Positions 24,107 through 33,521 of a DNA stretch of 64,000 nt are shown here, piece by piece. Source of the stretch: Eubacterium sp. 1001713B170207_170306_E7 (GTDB taxonomy: Bacteria > Bacillota > Clostridia > Eubacteriales > Eubacteriaceae); contig NZ_JADMVE010000004.1 of assembly GCF_015547515.1 (NCBI RefSeq), forward strand, positions 186,001-250,000. The letters run 5' to 3'. Under the pieces are notes generated by a model. It ran no database searches, was not told the DNA's origin, and was given only the letters and a program-made list of their open reading frames with translations. Each line of letters starts with the position of its first letter. The stretch's first letter is position 1. The position numbers were made by a program, and so were the translations under genes.

Positions 24107-24474
24107 GGCTGCTCCCCCTTTCTCAGGCTTATAACGAGCAAATACAGATAGTAACCAAAGAGCAAAAAAGAAACCGGATAAAAATAGCGGACGTCAAAGA
24201 AAACAAAAATCCGGAGGAAGCCCAGCAGAAAGAACCCCAGCAGAACGGCCAGATTGACAATAATGATGATTCGGGCACTTTTCTGGCGATAGGTGCTTTG
24301 GGAAATATCCATCAGGCAAGCGATCGCCAGGCCGCAGAAAATAAAAAGAATGTATTCCAGAAAGTAAAAGCTGTTCAGCGTGACGGCTGCGTACAGCTTC
24401 ACATTCCAGTTGCAGATAACCAGGAGCAAAACAAAATACGGAATCAGCGCAATGCGGACAAGATCGGCTTTCAT
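24103..24474 (-). CDS. Small membrane protein (4 membrane segments), copy A
   Basis: 123 residues with four hydrophobic segments; apparent paralog of the 23085 product. First gene of the membrane cluster. The ATG follows AAAGGAAA. A TGATATAAT extended -10 lies about 160 nt upstream (near 24632-24640), and the leader contains an imperfect hairpin (TTTCAGTTGTCC against GGACACTGAAA, 24519-24555). Function unknown. Confidence 0.6.
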   Translation of the reverse strand: MKADLVRIALIPYFVLLLVICNWNVKLYAAVTLNSFYFLEYILFIFCGLAIACLMDISQSTYRQKSARIIIIVNLAVLLGFFLLGFLRIFVFFDVRYFYPVSFLLFGYYLYLLVISLRKGEQP

Positions 24475-24682
24475 TTCGGTTTCCTTTCTGCCTTTTCAGG
24501 CCTTAAAAAACTTTTCCTTCAGTTTCAGTGTCCGTTTTTTGAGGACAACTGAAATCAAAATAAAGGCAAATTTGAATGAACACGTTTAAAATCAACGATA
24601 GCGCAACCGGTATTTAATTTATCTCCATTATATCACCTTTATCTTTGAAAAGATATAAGTAAAAAATGCAAATTTTTGTACT

Positions 24683-24722
24683 AAAAAACCACCGCCGGTT
24701 TTAAATAAAACCGGACGGCGGC
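24683..24722 (-). terminator. Terminator of the 24737 gene
   Basis: CCGGTTTT/AAAACCGG core (24695-24714) within a longer imperfect GC stem, then TTTTTT on the minus strand. Confidence 0.8.
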
Positions 24723-24736
24723 TTGGGTTTTGCCTT

Positions 24737-25270
24737 TTATTCATAAATCTGGAGCAGCATGGGCACAAACAATATGCCCACGTCCCAGGGCTCATGGGCG
24801 ATCCAGCTCAGCGGGATGCTTGACAGCAGCGCCTTCTGGGGCTTGGTCATGGACGGGTCGTGAATAATGCTTTCCAGGCTGTTTAATACCATTTTACACT
24901 CAACCTGCTTTTCCTCGGGCAGCTCTGACAGCATATTGTCAAAGCCGTCCCAGGCTGTGCCGTAGTCGGTCTCCCGGGTCAGCTCCGGGTCGGCGCCCTG
25001 AGTCTCGAAGGCGGCGGGATAAAGGATGTTATCCTCCCGGGCACTGCCCTCTGCCAGACGGCCCAGACCGGTATAGCGTCTGGTTTTCCGCTTCAGGAGC
25101 TGAAGAACCATCTCGTATGAGGCTGCTTTGGCTTCGCCGGTTTCAATGATCGAGAGGTCTGCGTATTTTTTTAGTAGTTCTGAATACGTGTTTTCCGAGT
25201 AATCTTCCAGATATCTGGCAAAAATACATTGCAGTATGTCCTGATAGACTGCTTTTTCCTGTGGCTGCAT
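24737..25270 (-). CDS. Hypothetical protein (177 residues)
   Basis: 177 residues, acidic, mostly helical, cytoplasmic (MQPQEKAVYQDILQCIFARYLEDYS...). No domain recognised. The ATG follows AAGGAGGA, and the gene ends at a strong terminator. It may be the last gene of the proS operon, 79 nt after the DUF2284 gene, or stand alone. Confidence 0.55.
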   Translation of the reverse strand: MQPQEKAVYQDILQCIFARYLEDYSENTYSELLKKYADLSIIETGEAKAASYEMVLQLLKRKTRRYTGLGRLAEGSAREDNILYPAAFETQGADPELTRETDYGTAWDGFDNMLSELPEEKQVECKMVLNSLESIIHDPSMTKPQKALLSSIPLSWIAHEPWDVGILFVPMLLQIYE

Positions 25271-25349
25271 GTCCGGTTCCTCCTTGATTAGAACTGTTTC
25301 TATTATACAATGGTTTTACCCATTTCTCAAGCGGAACGGCCATCGGTGC

Positions 25350-25889
25350 CTAAAGATTGTATAAAACCAGGGAAAAGTAGGTCACAAGGTTCTGGCCGCA
25401 GTCGTAGCTCATTCCCTGCTGAGCTGCCATCTGCATGATCATGATGCCGTGGCTCTCGATGGTTTTAAAGGCCCGCTCGGGGTGGCGGCAGGGCGCGTCC
25501 GGGTAGGTGCAGTGCTCACAGGGGATACAGCCAGTGGACAGAATGAGGGGATTTTCGGTTTCGCGCCGGAAGATTTCGGCGATCTCGAAGGTGATGGCCT
25601 CATGGTCGCCTCTGGCCTCGACACAGGCCTTGAGGTCGAAGGAATCCGCAACCTCGGTTACGGTTGAGAAGAGAAAGGCATGGGTGTAGGCCTGGCACCC
25701 GGCAATGCAGTCCTCAATGCTGCCGATCACCGGCGGACAGACCCAGCGCCTGCCGTACATACCGCAGTCGTTCATCTCGCAGATGGTGCGCACGTCCTGG
25801 GTAAAGATGATATCCCTTACCGGGAAAAAGGCGTAGTCGTAAAGGGGCATTTCCCGGAGCTGTTCTTCAATTTTCGCTTGCTTGGTCAC
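25350..25889 (-). CDS. DUF2284 predicted metal-binding protein
   Basis: 179 residues. Cysteine pattern as in DUF2284 proteins: CEMNDCGMYGRRWVCPP near 37-53, and CIPCEHCTYPDAPCRHPERAF near 119-139, which could hold a metal or FeS centre. The family turns up near corrinoid and methyltransferase systems in anaerobes. A GTG start with AGGAGG lies 6 nt before. It follows the DUF6320 gene by 12 nt, so cotranscription is likely. Reaction unknown. Confidence 0.8.
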   Translation of the reverse strand: MTKQAKIEEQLREMPLYDYAFFPVRDIIFTQDVRTICEMNDCGMYGRRWVCPPVIGSIEDCIAGCQAYTHAFLFSTVTEVADSFDLKACVEARGDHEAITFEIAEIFRRETENPLILSTGCIPCEHCTYPDAPCRHPERAFKTIESHGIMIMQMAAQQGMSYDCGQNLVTYFSLVLYNL

Positions 25890-25901
25890 TTTCCGCCTCC
25901 T

Positions 25902-26618
25902 CTATACATGCAGCTTTTTCTTCAGGTATGCCTTGGTGCGGTCGGGCACCCCGTGGTATATGCCCATGAGCAGGGCGATAATACAGATGCCGGACACTGC
26001 GACGATCAGGGACCAGCCAAAGCGCAGATACCCCAAAAGGTTGTAGGATACCACTCCGTCGATTCCCAGGTTCAGGACAATGGTAAAGGCGATCAGAACA
26101 GTGGGCACATAGATGAACTGGTTGCGGTGCCGGTTCTTTTGGTAGATGAGCCCGAAGATTACCAGGTCGATGCACAAAATGGTCGCAATGGGGATCACAT
26201 AGCTTGTGAACCAGTCGCCAGAGCCGCCGATGACCTGATAAATGCCATGACACAGCAGCAAAGTGGTGGCATAACAGCCAATCACGTTGATCCAGACAGG
26301 CAGGTAATTAAAGCAGAACAGAAAATAGAAAACCATTGCCACATCGGACATGATAATGATCTTCATCAGCGACGGGTTCAGCGGAAAGAACAAAAACAGA
26401 ACCAGCGATATGAGGAATACCGCAGCCGCGATAATTTCCAGCGAATAAAAAATCTGGTTTTTCTTTTCCAAATGATCCTCTGGATAGGTATTGACAGCCA
26501 GGGGATAACGCTTTTCGCCTTTTGGTTCACCGCCGATATCGGGGATCGGAAAATCGCACAGCGGGCAGTTTTTGACGTTGTTATCCACCTCGACGCCGCA
26601 TTTTGGACAATAAGCCAT
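25902..26618 (-). CDS. DUF6320-type membrane protein with N-terminal zinc ribbon
   Basis: 238 residues. A zinc ribbon (YCPKCGVEVDNNVKNCPLCDFPIPD, four Cys) leads into about six membrane segments from residue 60 onwards and a basic C terminus. It starts within the stop of the acyltransferase-like gene (TGATG overlap), and this pairing suggests the two act as one unit, for instance membrane-linked acylation. Exact role unknown. Confidence 0.7.
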   Translation of the reverse strand: MAYCPKCGVEVDNNVKNCPLCDFPIPDIGGEPKGEKRYPLAVNTYPEDHLEKKNQIFYSLEIIAAAVFLISLVLFLFFPLNPSLMKIIIMSDVAMVFYFLFCFNYLPVWINVIGCYATTLLLCHGIYQVIGGSGDWFTSYVIPIATILCIDLVIFGLIYQKNRHRNQFIYVPTVLIAFTIVLNLGIDGVVSYNLLGYLRFGWSLIVAVSGICIIALLMGIYHGVPDRTKAYLKKKLHV

Positions 26619-27949
26619 CAGGCATCCTCCCTTTCAACTTCGTAATAATTGATCTGGTTTCCCTCAATCCGGACCGGGATTCCCAGCTTTCGCAGCTTTC
26701 TGAAAAAAATCCGCTCGATGTCTTTTTCTCCGGTGGTCTTTCCAAAGGAGATGCAGAGCCTGCCGTTATAGCTGGCCATGACGATTTTCAGCTTGTTCCC
26801 GGCGCTGGGCGGCGGAAAGCTCTCGAAGGCAGTTATCTTGTCCCGGACCTCCTCGGGCATCCAGATGTTGCCCAGGTTGCTGACAGAGCTGGTGTAGCTC
26901 CTCTCGCCGTAGCGCTTGTACACAATGGGCATGATCACACGCTTTACCCACAGGGGGATCACGCGCAGCACCATGAGCTCTTCGTTCCGCACATTTCTGG
27001 AAACGTAGCGGTTAATGTTTTTCTGGTTGATGTACAGGCCCATATACCCTTTAATCAGGTCGATAATCTCTTCCAGGCTGTAAACGCCCAGCTGCATGTC
27101 AATGGCCGGATTCAGGCTGATAAAGAAATTCCGCAGGGTTTTAGACGGAAAGAAGGACCGCAGGTCCACGGGCACGTTGATGGCAATGCTGGCCTTGGTA
27201 TAGCCCGACCTTGCGCGTTTCTTTTTTTCCAGGCCCAGAATATAATCCTGGATGCTCTCAAAATAAAGGGCGGTGATAAACTGTGTCAGCGTGCACTTGT
27301 GGGCTCTGGACTGCGCCAGTACATCCGCCACGGGCACAATGCCGGTGAGCAGCAGGTACTGGCCCTTATCCAGCAGTCCAAAGGGAAAGTGGTAGGCTTT
27401 CTCGCCCTTTTCCGGCGGCGGCACCTTTTTTTCATAATATTTCTTAAAGGCGTCCTCGTATTCCTCGGGATTGACGGGGCTGTGAATGTCGATGATGTCG
27501 CCCAGATCCTTACAGACAATGCCGTCCTTTTCTTTAAAATATTCTAATATAAGCGGCTTTAAAAAAGCTAAACCGCCGTAGCCGTCGCAGATGGAATGGC
27601 TCATTTCCAGATGGATGTAACGGCCGTAGTACAGAATGCGGAAGGGAAAAACGCCCTTTCGCTGTTTAATGGTTTTGCAGGGATAGTGGGATTCCTTTTC
27701 AACCAGGGGGCGATTTTCGGAATGGTCGTAGTAATACCAGAAAAAGCCCCGGCGCAGCGTGACGTTAAAGTACGGAAAGCGCACCATCACGTTGTCCAGA
27801 GCTTTTTGCAGGGCGCCGGGGTCCACGGTCTCGGTGAGCCCCACCGTCATACGAAACACGGTCGATACCCTGGAGGACGCAATGGAGGAGTACAGGGTTC
27901 CCGCATTGTCCAGCTTGTACCAGCCCTTTCTAGGTTGCCGGTCTGCCAT
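26618..27949 (-). CDS. Condensation/alcohol acetyltransferase-like protein
   Basis: 443 residues. The chloramphenicol acetyltransferase-fold signature HxxxDG is present as HSICDGYGG near residue 115, after FPFRILYYGRYIHLEMS. The C-terminal part has a second-lobe sequence (SNLGNIWMPEEVRDKI...). It resembles alcohol O-acetyltransferase/condensation-domain proteins annotated next to DUF6320 genes. It probably moves an acyl group onto an unknown acceptor. No carrier-protein gene is nearby. It starts 2 nt after the preceding stop. Confidence 0.65.
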   Translation of the reverse strand: MADRQPRKGWYKLDNAGTLYSSIASSRVSTVFRMTVGLTETVDPGALQKALDNVMVRFPYFNVTLRRGFFWYYYDHSENRPLVEKESHYPCKTIKQRKGVFPFRILYYGRYIHLEMSHSICDGYGGLAFLKPLILEYFKEKDGIVCKDLGDIIDIHSPVNPEEYEDAFKKYYEKKVPPPEKGEKAYHFPFGLLDKGQYLLLTGIVPVADVLAQSRAHKCTLTQFITALYFESIQDYILGLEKKKRARSGYTKASIAINVPVDLRSFFPSKTLRNFFISLNPAIDMQLGVYSLEEIIDLIKGYMGLYINQKNINRYVSRNVRNEELMVLRVIPLWVKRVIMPIVYKRYGERSYTSSVSNLGNIWMPEEVRDKITAFESFPPPSAGNKLKIVMASYNGRLCISFGKTTGEKDIERIFFRKLRKLGIPVRIEGNQINYYEVEREDA

Positions 27950-27951
27950 TG

Positions 27952-28536
27952 TCAGCTGCCGACGATCAGGCCGTAGGCAGTACGGCTTGGCTTTGGAACA
28001 CCGGCCTCTGATATGCTGAGCCCTGCCCCGCCGGTTTCCTTTGAAAATATTTTAAAAATCTGGATGCCCTGCTGCAGATCCCAGCCCTTTTCGCCCGGGA
28101 ACAGCTCGGTACTTTCTTCCATTTTAAACTCGTCCCGGATAGCGGACAGCATGGCCTCTCTGGCCGCCGCGCAGCTGAAGTTGCACAGCTCCATGGTAAT
28201 GTACTGGTCCAGCACTTTTTTGCGGTCGACGCAGAAGGCTTCGATCTCCGGCCCACAGGATACAATGTTGGGGAACACAAAGCTTTCCCGCTTCAGAATT
28301 TCCAGGATTTCTTTGCTCTTAAAGGCCAGCCCGTCGATGGTAAACACATCGCTGTCCACCATCTGGATTTCGGCCCGCTTGTACATGGCCACAGGTCGGA
28401 TGTAAGGGCTGGCGGTTTCGATGATCTCGAATATCCGCTTTGAGCGCTTCGACTCCTTTTCCATGCGGATGTGCATGAAAAAGGCGTCGACGTCGAGTTC
28501 AAAGGGGATGTCCTTTATGACTCTTGCTCTGTTCAT
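27952..28536 (-). CDS. Cobalamin-dependent methionine synthase activation-domain-like protein
   Basis: 194 residues. ASPYIRPVAMYKRAEIQMVDSD...DGLAFKSKEILEIL resembles the family of stand-alone proteins similar to the MetH reactivation domain found in anaerobes. It starts 1 nt past the proS stop, without a clear own ribosome site, so it is coupled to proS. It may help reactivate a corrinoid protein; the match is by recall and moderate. Confidence 0.55.
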   Translation of the reverse strand: MNRARVIKDIPFELDVDAFFMHIRMEKESKRSKRIFEIIETASPYIRPVAMYKRAEIQMVDSDVFTIDGLAFKSKEILEILKRESFVFPNIVSCGPEIEAFCVDRKKVLDQYITMELCNFSCAAAREAMLSAIRDEFKMEESTELFPGEKGWDLQQGIQIFKIFSKETGGAGLSISEAGVPKPSRTAYGLIVGS

Positions 28537-28537
28537 T

Positions 28538-29989
28538 TTAGTAGGCGCGGGCGAAATAAGCCATCTTCTTCGCTGGTTTGCCACAGCAGACGCACTTGCC
28601 CTCACCGATGACTTCCTGCTCATCATCGAAGGGAACACAGCGCACACTGGCGCCGGTTTCGTCCTTGATCTTGTCCTCGCAGGCGCGGTCCTCGCACCAC
28701 ATGGCCTTGATAAAGCCCGGGTTTTCCTTAAGGTTATTCTTGAATTCGTCCATATCCACTGCGGTGGAGGTTTTTTCCTCGCGCATCTTGAGGGCGCGGT
28801 CGAACAGGTTCTGCTGAATTTCGTCCAGCAGGGTGCGTACTGCTTCGGTTATGTCGTCCAGGGCGACCTGTACCTTTTCGCCGGTATCGCGGCGGGCCAG
28901 AACACACTGGCCGTTTTCGATGTCGCGTGGTCCGATTTCCAGACGGATCGGCACACCCTTCATTTCCCATTGGTTAAACTTCCAGCCTGGGGAGTTGCTG
29001 TCGCTGTCGTCCAGCTCGACGCGGAATTCTGCGCCTAAAATGCCCTTGAGCTCATAGGCTTTATCCAGAACGCCTTCCTTATGCTGGGCAACAGGGATAA
29101 TAACCAGCTGGGTCGGCGCGATGCGCGGCGGCAGCACCAGGCCGTTGTCGTCGCCGTGTACCATAATGATCCCACCGATCAGACGGGTGGATACGCCCCA
29201 GGAGGTGTGGTATGGGTAGGCCTGTTCGTTGTTTCTGTCCAGATAGGTGATGTCAAAAGCCTTGGTGAAGTGCTGTCCAAGGTTGTGGGAGGTTCCGGAC
29301 TGCAGAGCCTGCCCGTCATGCATCAGGGCTTCCATGGTATAGGTCGCGGCAGCGCCGGCAAATTTTTCCTTTTCGCTCTTCTGGCCCACGACAACGGGAA
29401 TGGCCATAATGTCCTCGGCCACTTCACGGTAGATGTTTAACATCTGCATGGTTTCTTCCTGGGCTTCCTCGGGTGTTTCATGCAGGGTGTGGCCTTCCTG
29501 CCATAAGAACTCGGAGGTTCTCAGGAAGGGTCTGGTGGTTTTTTCCCAGCGCACTACAGAGCACCACTGGTTGTATAAGAACGGCAGCTGTCTGTAGGAA
29601 TGCAGCCACTTGGCGTACATGCTGCAAATGATGGTTTCGGAGGTCGGGCGCACGCAGAGGGGCTCTGCCAGCTCTTTGTCGCCGCCTTTTGTCACCCAGG
29701 CGACCTCGGGCGCAAAGCCCTCGACGTGTTCGGCTTCTTTTTTCAGCAGGCTTTCCGGAATCAGCAGCGGAAAGTACATGTTCTGATGGCCGGTAGCCTT
29801 AAAGCGTTCGTCATAGGCCTTCTGAATATTTTCCCAGATGGCGTAGCCGTAAGGGCGGATAACCATAAAGCCCTTGACTGGGGAGTAATCGACCAGCTCG
29901 GTCTTGGAGATAACATCTGTATACCATTGTGGAAAATCGACTTCCATTGGTGTGATTTCTTTTACCTGATTATTTTGTTTTTTACCCAT
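28538..29989 (-). CDS. proS: Prolyl-tRNA synthetase (archaeal/eukaryal type)
   Basis: 483 residues, the size of the short ProS type without the editing insert. Class II motif 2-3 regions are seen: [28 protein letters not shown] near 140-165, and [32 protein letters not shown] near 245-280. The C-terminal end has a Cys-rich zinc-binding segment ([12 protein letters not shown]) and the terminal Tyr typical of this type. The ATG follows AAAGGA. First gene of an operon continuing to the DUF2284 protein. Confidence 0.96.
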   Translation of the reverse strand: MGKKQNNQVKEITPMEVDFPQWYTDVISKTELVDYSPVKGFMVIRPYGYAIWENIQKAYDERFKATGHQNMYFPLLIPESLLKKEAEHVEGFAPEVAWVTKGGDKELAEPLCVRPTSETIICSMYAKWLHSYRQLPFLYNQWCSVVRWEKTTRPFLRTSEFLWQEGHTLHETPEEAQEETMQMLNIYREVAEDIMAIPVVVGQKSEKEKFAGAAATYTMEALMHDGQALQSGTSHNLGQHFTKAFDITYLDRNNEQAYPYHTSWGVSTRLIGGIIMVHGDDNGLVLPPRIAPTQLVIIPVAQHKEGVLDKAYELKGILGAEFRVELDDSDSNSPGWKFNQWEMKGVPIRLEIGPRDIENGQCVLARRDTGEKVQVALDDITEAVRTLLDEIQQNLFDRALKMREEKTSTAVDMDEFKNNLKENPGFIKAMWCEDRACEDKIKDETGASVRCVPFDDEQEVIGEGKCVCCGKPAKKMAYFARAY

Positions 29990-30065
29990 TGTAAAATCCT
30001 TTCGTATTCAAAACTCACATAAAGCTATTATAACACAAGTAGCGTGGCTTAAAAATGCAGAAATT

Positions 30066-30100
30066 AAAAAAAGTGCCATGGAACAGGCCCATCGCACTTT
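30066..30100 (-). terminator. Terminator after rplL
   Basis: AAAGTGCCATGG pairs with CCATCGCACTTT (one mismatch) and is followed by a T-run on the minus strand. Confidence 0.8.
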
Positions 30101-30126
30101 GTTTTTTGTGTTTGATAAAAGTTAAA

Positions 30127-30507
30127 TTATTTAACTTCTACGCTACCGCCAACTTCTTCAATTTTAGCTTTGATTTCGTCAGCTTCTTCTTTGGTAACGC
30201 CTTCTTTAAGCGGCTTTGGAGCTTCGTCAACAACTGCTTTTGCTTCTTTTAAGCCTAAGCCTGTTAATTCACGAACAACTTTGATAACTTTGATTTTCTG
30301 GTCGCCAGCAGCAGCTAAAACAACGTCGAATTCAGTTTTTTCTTCAGCAGCCGGAGCAGCGCCACCAGCAGCAGGAGCAGCAGCTACAGCTACAGGAGCA
30401 GCAGCGCTTACGCCAAATTCTTCTTCTAAAGCTTTTACTAATTCAGATAATTCTAATACGGTTAAACCTTTTACGTCTTCAATTAACTGTGTTACTTTTT
30501 CACTCAT
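30127..30507 (-). CDS. rplL: Ribosomal protein L7/L12
   Basis: 126 residues. The N-terminal dimer domain ([31 protein letters not shown]), the Ala-rich hinge and the C-terminal factor-binding domain ([49 protein letters not shown]) are all standard. It forms the stalk that recruits translation GTPases. ATG at 30507 follows GGAGGATATT. It lies after rplJ, with which it shares the L10 leader. Confidence 0.97.
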   Translation of the reverse strand: MSEKVTQLIEDVKGLTVLELSELVKALEEEFGVSAAAPVAVAAAPAAGGAAPAAEEKTEFDVVLAAAGDQKIKVIKVVRELTGLGLKEAKAVVDEAPKPLKEGVTKEEADEIKAKIEEVGGSVEVK

Positions 30508-30602
30508 TGTAATATCCTCCAAAATTGTTTAATTATTTTTTAATTTAATTTTTGTACCGATTCTATATCAAGCATCCGGTACTTATGCTGTCAGCGCTGT
30601 GC

Positions 30603-31130
30603 TTACGCTTCGGCGCCTTTCTGTTCTGCGATCGCGTTTAAAGCGACCACTAAACCCTTGAGGTTTGCGTTCAATACATTTGCGAAGCCTGAGATTGGTG
30701 CGTTTAAGCCGCCAAGGACTTTTGCAACCAATACTTCGCGCGGCGGTAATTCGGCTAATTCCTTAACGCCAGCTACGTCTAAAACCTTACCTTCCACAAC
30801 ACCTGCTTTAATTTCCAAAGCCTTGTGTGCTGCTGCAAAGTCGTTGATCAGTTTAGCCGGAGCGACTGGATCGTCTTCACAGAATGCGATGGCGGTTGGT
30901 CCAACCAAAACATCCAGTAAGCCTTCTACGCCTGCTTCTTTCGCTGCAAAACGCATCATAGAGTTTTTATAAACTTTATAATCGATGTTGTTTTCTCTGG
31001 CTTTTTTTCTTAATTCGGTCACTTCTTCTACGTTTAAGCCACGGTAGTCAACAACGACTGTACCCTGTGCATTTTTCATTTTATCGGCAATTTCCTGCAC
31101 GATCGCCTGTTTTGCTTCAATATTTGGCAT
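30603..31130 (-). CDS. rplJ: Ribosomal protein L10
   Basis: 175 residues with the standard core (VVDYRGLNVEEVTELRKKARENNIDYKVYKNSMMRFAAKE). It anchors L7/L12 on the 23S rRNA. The ATG follows GGAGGTGC. The upstream leader is a typical L10-binding autoregulatory RNA. Confidence 0.97.
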   Translation of the reverse strand: MPNIEAKQAIVQEIADKMKNAQGTVVVDYRGLNVEEVTELRKKARENNIDYKVYKNSMMRFAAKEAGVEGLLDVLVGPTAIAFCEDDPVAPAKLINDFAAAHKALEIKAGVVEGKVLDVAGVKELAELPPREVLVAKVLGGLNAPISGFANVLNANLKGLVVALNAIAEQKGAEA

Positions 31131-31172
31131 ATTCTTTTCTGCACCTCCTTACGATGTGAATTTTAGTCATAT

Positions 31173-31285
31173 AAAAAGCTCTCTCCACGCAGGTGAAGAG
31201 AGCTTATATCATCATGTATATAATGCTCGTGTCTCTTCAGCCTCGGCAGGATATTTAAACCGCAGTCCCTGCTGTCTATGGATGA
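31173..31285 (-). promoter_or_regulatory. Ribosomal protein L10 leader with terminator hairpin
   Basis: On the minus strand GACAGCAGG (about 31278) and CCTGCCGAGG (about 31250) match the conserved paired parts of the L10 leader, where L10(L12)4 binds. They are followed by a 9-bp stem, AAGCTCTCT (31176-31184) with AGAGAGCTT (31197-31205), and TTTTT. Binding should favour termination and lower rplJL expression. Confidence 0.85.
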
Positions 31286-31316
31286 ACGTTTTTATAACTT
31301 TTTTACAACATCAAAT

Positions 31317-31345
31317 ATTGTATCATTAGTCTGTTTTTATGTCAA
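31317..31345 (-). promoter_or_regulatory. rplJL promoter
   Basis: TTGACA, 17 bp, TACAAT on the minus strand, directly after the rplA stop and before the L10 leader. Confidence 0.85.
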
Positions 31346-31346
31346 G

Positions 31347-32036
31347 TCAGATTTTTGCTGTATTAATTTTTACACCAGGGCTCATTGTGCTTGCAACGGT
31401 CACACTTCTGAAGTACTGGCCTTTTGCAGCGGCTGGTTTTGCTTTCTTGATGGTTTCCAGAAGGGTTGTCATGTTCTGCATGAGCTGTTCTTCTGTAAAG
31501 GAAGCCTTACCGATGATTACGTGGATAATGTTTGTTTTATCCAGACGGTATTCAACTTTACCAGCTTTGGTATCCTGGACAGCTTTTGCGATATCCATGG
31601 TTACTGTACCGGATTTCGGGTTTGGCATTAAGCCCTTTGGACCTAAAACACGACCTAAACGACCGACCTTGCCCATCATATCCGGGGTAGCAATCATAAC
31701 ATCGAAATCAAACCAATTTTCTTTTTGGATTTTATCAATAATTTCATCTTCGCCAAAGAAATCTGCACCGGCTTCTTCCGCTTCTTTCAGCTTGTCACCC
31801 TTGGCGACAACTAAAACTTTTACGGTGTTACCAGTACCATTTGGCAGTACGATGGCGCCACGAACCTGCTGGTCCGCATGACGGGAGTCAACGCCGAGCT
31901 TGATGTGCATTTCAATACTTTCATCAAAGTTAGCGGTCGCCATTTTTTTTACCTGAGCCACTGCGGCATCAAGGTCAAACAGTTCAGCTTTATCAAAACT
32001 TTTTAAATTGTCCTGATATTTCTTTCCTCGTTTCAT
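31347..32036 (-). CDS. rplA: Ribosomal protein L1
   Basis: 229 residues. It starts [31 protein letters not shown] and includes the L1 signature ([33 protein letters not shown]). It forms the L1 stalk for tRNA exit. ATG at 32036 follows AAGGAGGAAAT; an in-frame upstream extension was rejected. Operon rpmG-secE-nusG-rplK-rplA. Confidence 0.97.
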   Translation of the reverse strand: MKRGKKYQDNLKSFDKAELFDLDAAVAQVKKMATANFDESIEMHIKLGVDSRHADQQVRGAIVLPNGTGNTVKVLVVAKGDKLKEAEEAGADFFGEDEIIDKIQKENWFDFDVMIATPDMMGKVGRLGRVLGPKGLMPNPKSGTVTMDIAKAVQDTKAGKVEYRLDKTNIIHVIIGKASFTEEQLMQNMTTLLETIKKAKPAAAKGQYFRSVTVASTMSPGVKINTAKI

Positions 32037-32098
32037 ATTTCCTCCTTGTGGTTTTAGCGGTTTCCCTCCCACTTAAGGTGTTTCTACCTTCTGAATTC

Positions 32099-32524
32099 TT
32101 ATTCTTCTACAGTGATACCCATGCTGCGCGCTGTACCAGCGATCATTCTCATTGCTGATTCAACATTGGCTGCATTCAGGTCAGGCATTTTTAAGGTTGC
32201 GATTTCGCGGACCTGGTCCTGAGAAATTTTTGCAACTTTAGTTTTGTTTGGTACGCCGGAAGCTTTATCAATCCCTGCTGCCTTTTTGAGTAAAACGGCT
32301 GCCGGTGGAGTTTTTGTGATAAATGTGAAGGAATGATCCTGATATACGGTAATTACTACCGGAATAATCATACCTGCTTCATTTGCTGTTTTAGCGTTAA
32401 ATTCTTTACAGAATCCCATGATATTAACACCATGCTGACCCAGAGCCGGACCAACTGGTGGAGCTGGAGTAGCTTTACCTGCAGGAATCTGTAACTTGAT
32501 GAGACCAATTACTTTCTTTGCCAT
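32099..32524 (-). CDS. rplK: Ribosomal protein L11
   Basis: 141 residues, the standard length. [35 protein letters not shown] at the N terminus and the C-terminal rRNA-binding domain ending [10 protein letters not shown] are typical. The ATG follows GGAGGTG. Confidence 0.98.
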   Translation of the reverse strand: MAKKVIGLIKLQIPAGKATPAPPVGPALGQHGVNIMGFCKEFNAKTANEAGMIIPVVITVYQDHSFTFITKTPPAAVLLKKAAGIDKASGVPNKTKVAKISQDQVREIATLKMPDLNAANVESAMRMIAGTARSMGITVEE

Positions 32525-32569
32525 GCTAACACCTCCTTCATTTTTTCATAATTGAAGAATAGTTTTCCC

Positions 32570-33109
32570 TTAAGTGTTCTTAATTTTTTGTATTTGTTCA
32601 AATTCCAGTTCGGTTGGAGTTTCCCGTCCAAACATGGAAATATTGACCTTAACTTTTGATTTTTCCAGATTTATCTCTTCGATAATTCCGGTAAAACCTT
32701 CAAATGGTCCATCCACAACATTGACTTCATCACCGACCTCAAGGTCGATCTGAACAGCCTGCTGCCGGATACCCATGTTTTTTAATTCGGCTTTGGTTAA
32801 TGGAACGGGCTTGGAGGCCGGGCCGACAAAGCCGGTTACACCACGCGTATTACGTACAACGTACCAGGAATCATCGGTCATAAACATCTTGACCATGACG
32901 TAACCCGGGAAGAGCTTCTTCTCTCTTACGACGCGCTTGCCGTCCTTTGTTTCGACAACTTCCTGTACAGGAACCTGTACTTCGAGGATCTGATCCTCCA
33001 TATGTCTGTTTTCGACCGTTGCTTCAATACTTGCCTTTACCTTGTTCTCATATCCTGAGTAGGTATGGGCAACGTACCATTCTGCCTGGCCACTGTTTTC
33101 ATATTCCAT
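32570..33109 (-). CDS. nusG: Transcription termination/antitermination factor NusG
   Basis: 179 residues. The NGN domain (AEWYVAHTYSGYENKVKASIE, FPGYVMVKMFMTDDSWYVVRNTRGVTGFVG) is followed by the KOW domain (VGDEVNVVDGPFEGFTGIIEEINLEKSKVKV). It links RNA polymerase to Rho or the ribosome. It lies between secE and rplK, the usual order. Confidence 0.97.
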   Translation of the reverse strand: MEYENSGQAEWYVAHTYSGYENKVKASIEATVENRHMEDQILEVQVPVQEVVETKDGKRVVREKKLFPGYVMVKMFMTDDSWYVVRNTRGVTGFVGPASKPVPLTKAELKNMGIRQQAVQIDLEVGDEVNVVDGPFEGFTGIIEEINLEKSKVKVNISMFGRETPTELEFEQIQKIKNT

Positions 33110-33124
33110 GATTATCCCTCAGTA

Positions 33125-33499
33125 CTATTTAAGTCCAATTAGTAGAGCGGCCAATGCACCAAGACCTGAATCAATAACCCAAATCAAAAATGTAAAGATT
33201 GCGACAAAGCCGGCTACGAAGCCAGAGCTTTTTGCCAGCTCTTCTTTTGTCAGCCAGTTAACTTTTTTAAGTTCGGAGAAAACGCCCTTAACAAAGTCAA
33301 GCATGCGGACAAAGATATTCGGCTTTTTCTTTTTGTCAGATTTCTTGGTATTCTTTTTATCTTTACTGTCAGTGCTCTTTTTGTCATCCTTGGCAACACT
33401 CGTCTTTTTTGATTCAGCTACCTGTGTCTTTTGGATATTATCATTTTTTGTGTTTGTGTTTTTTGTGGTTTTAGACTTTTTTTTCGTCTTAGCTGCCAT
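33125..33499 (-). CDS. secE: SecE translocase subunit with long Lys-rich N-terminal extension
   Basis: 124 residues, about twice the common bacterial short form. The C-terminal part is standard: amphipathic helix FVRMLDFVKGVFSELKKVNWLTKEELAKSS and one membrane segment (FVAGFVAIFTFLIWVIDSGLG). The first 60 residues are a Lys/Thr/Asp-rich low-complexity tail on the cytoplasmic side. The ATG has GAGGAA in front. It stabilises SecY. Confidence 0.93.
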   Translation of the reverse strand: MAAKTKKKSKTTKNTNTKNDNIQKTQVAESKKTSVAKDDKKSTDSKDKKNTKKSDKKKKPNIFVRMLDFVKGVFSELKKVNWLTKEELAKSSGFVAGFVAIFTFLIWVIDSGLGALAALLIGLK

Positions 33500-33521
33500 G
33501 ATTAATTCCTCTTTGCCAATC

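Noticed and set aside
25680-27547. Two long plus-strand open frames (over 300 codons each) opposite the DUF2284/DUF6320/acyltransferase genes
   Set aside because: They are antisense shadows with no ribosome sites, no family features, and sense genes with clear motifs on the other strand.
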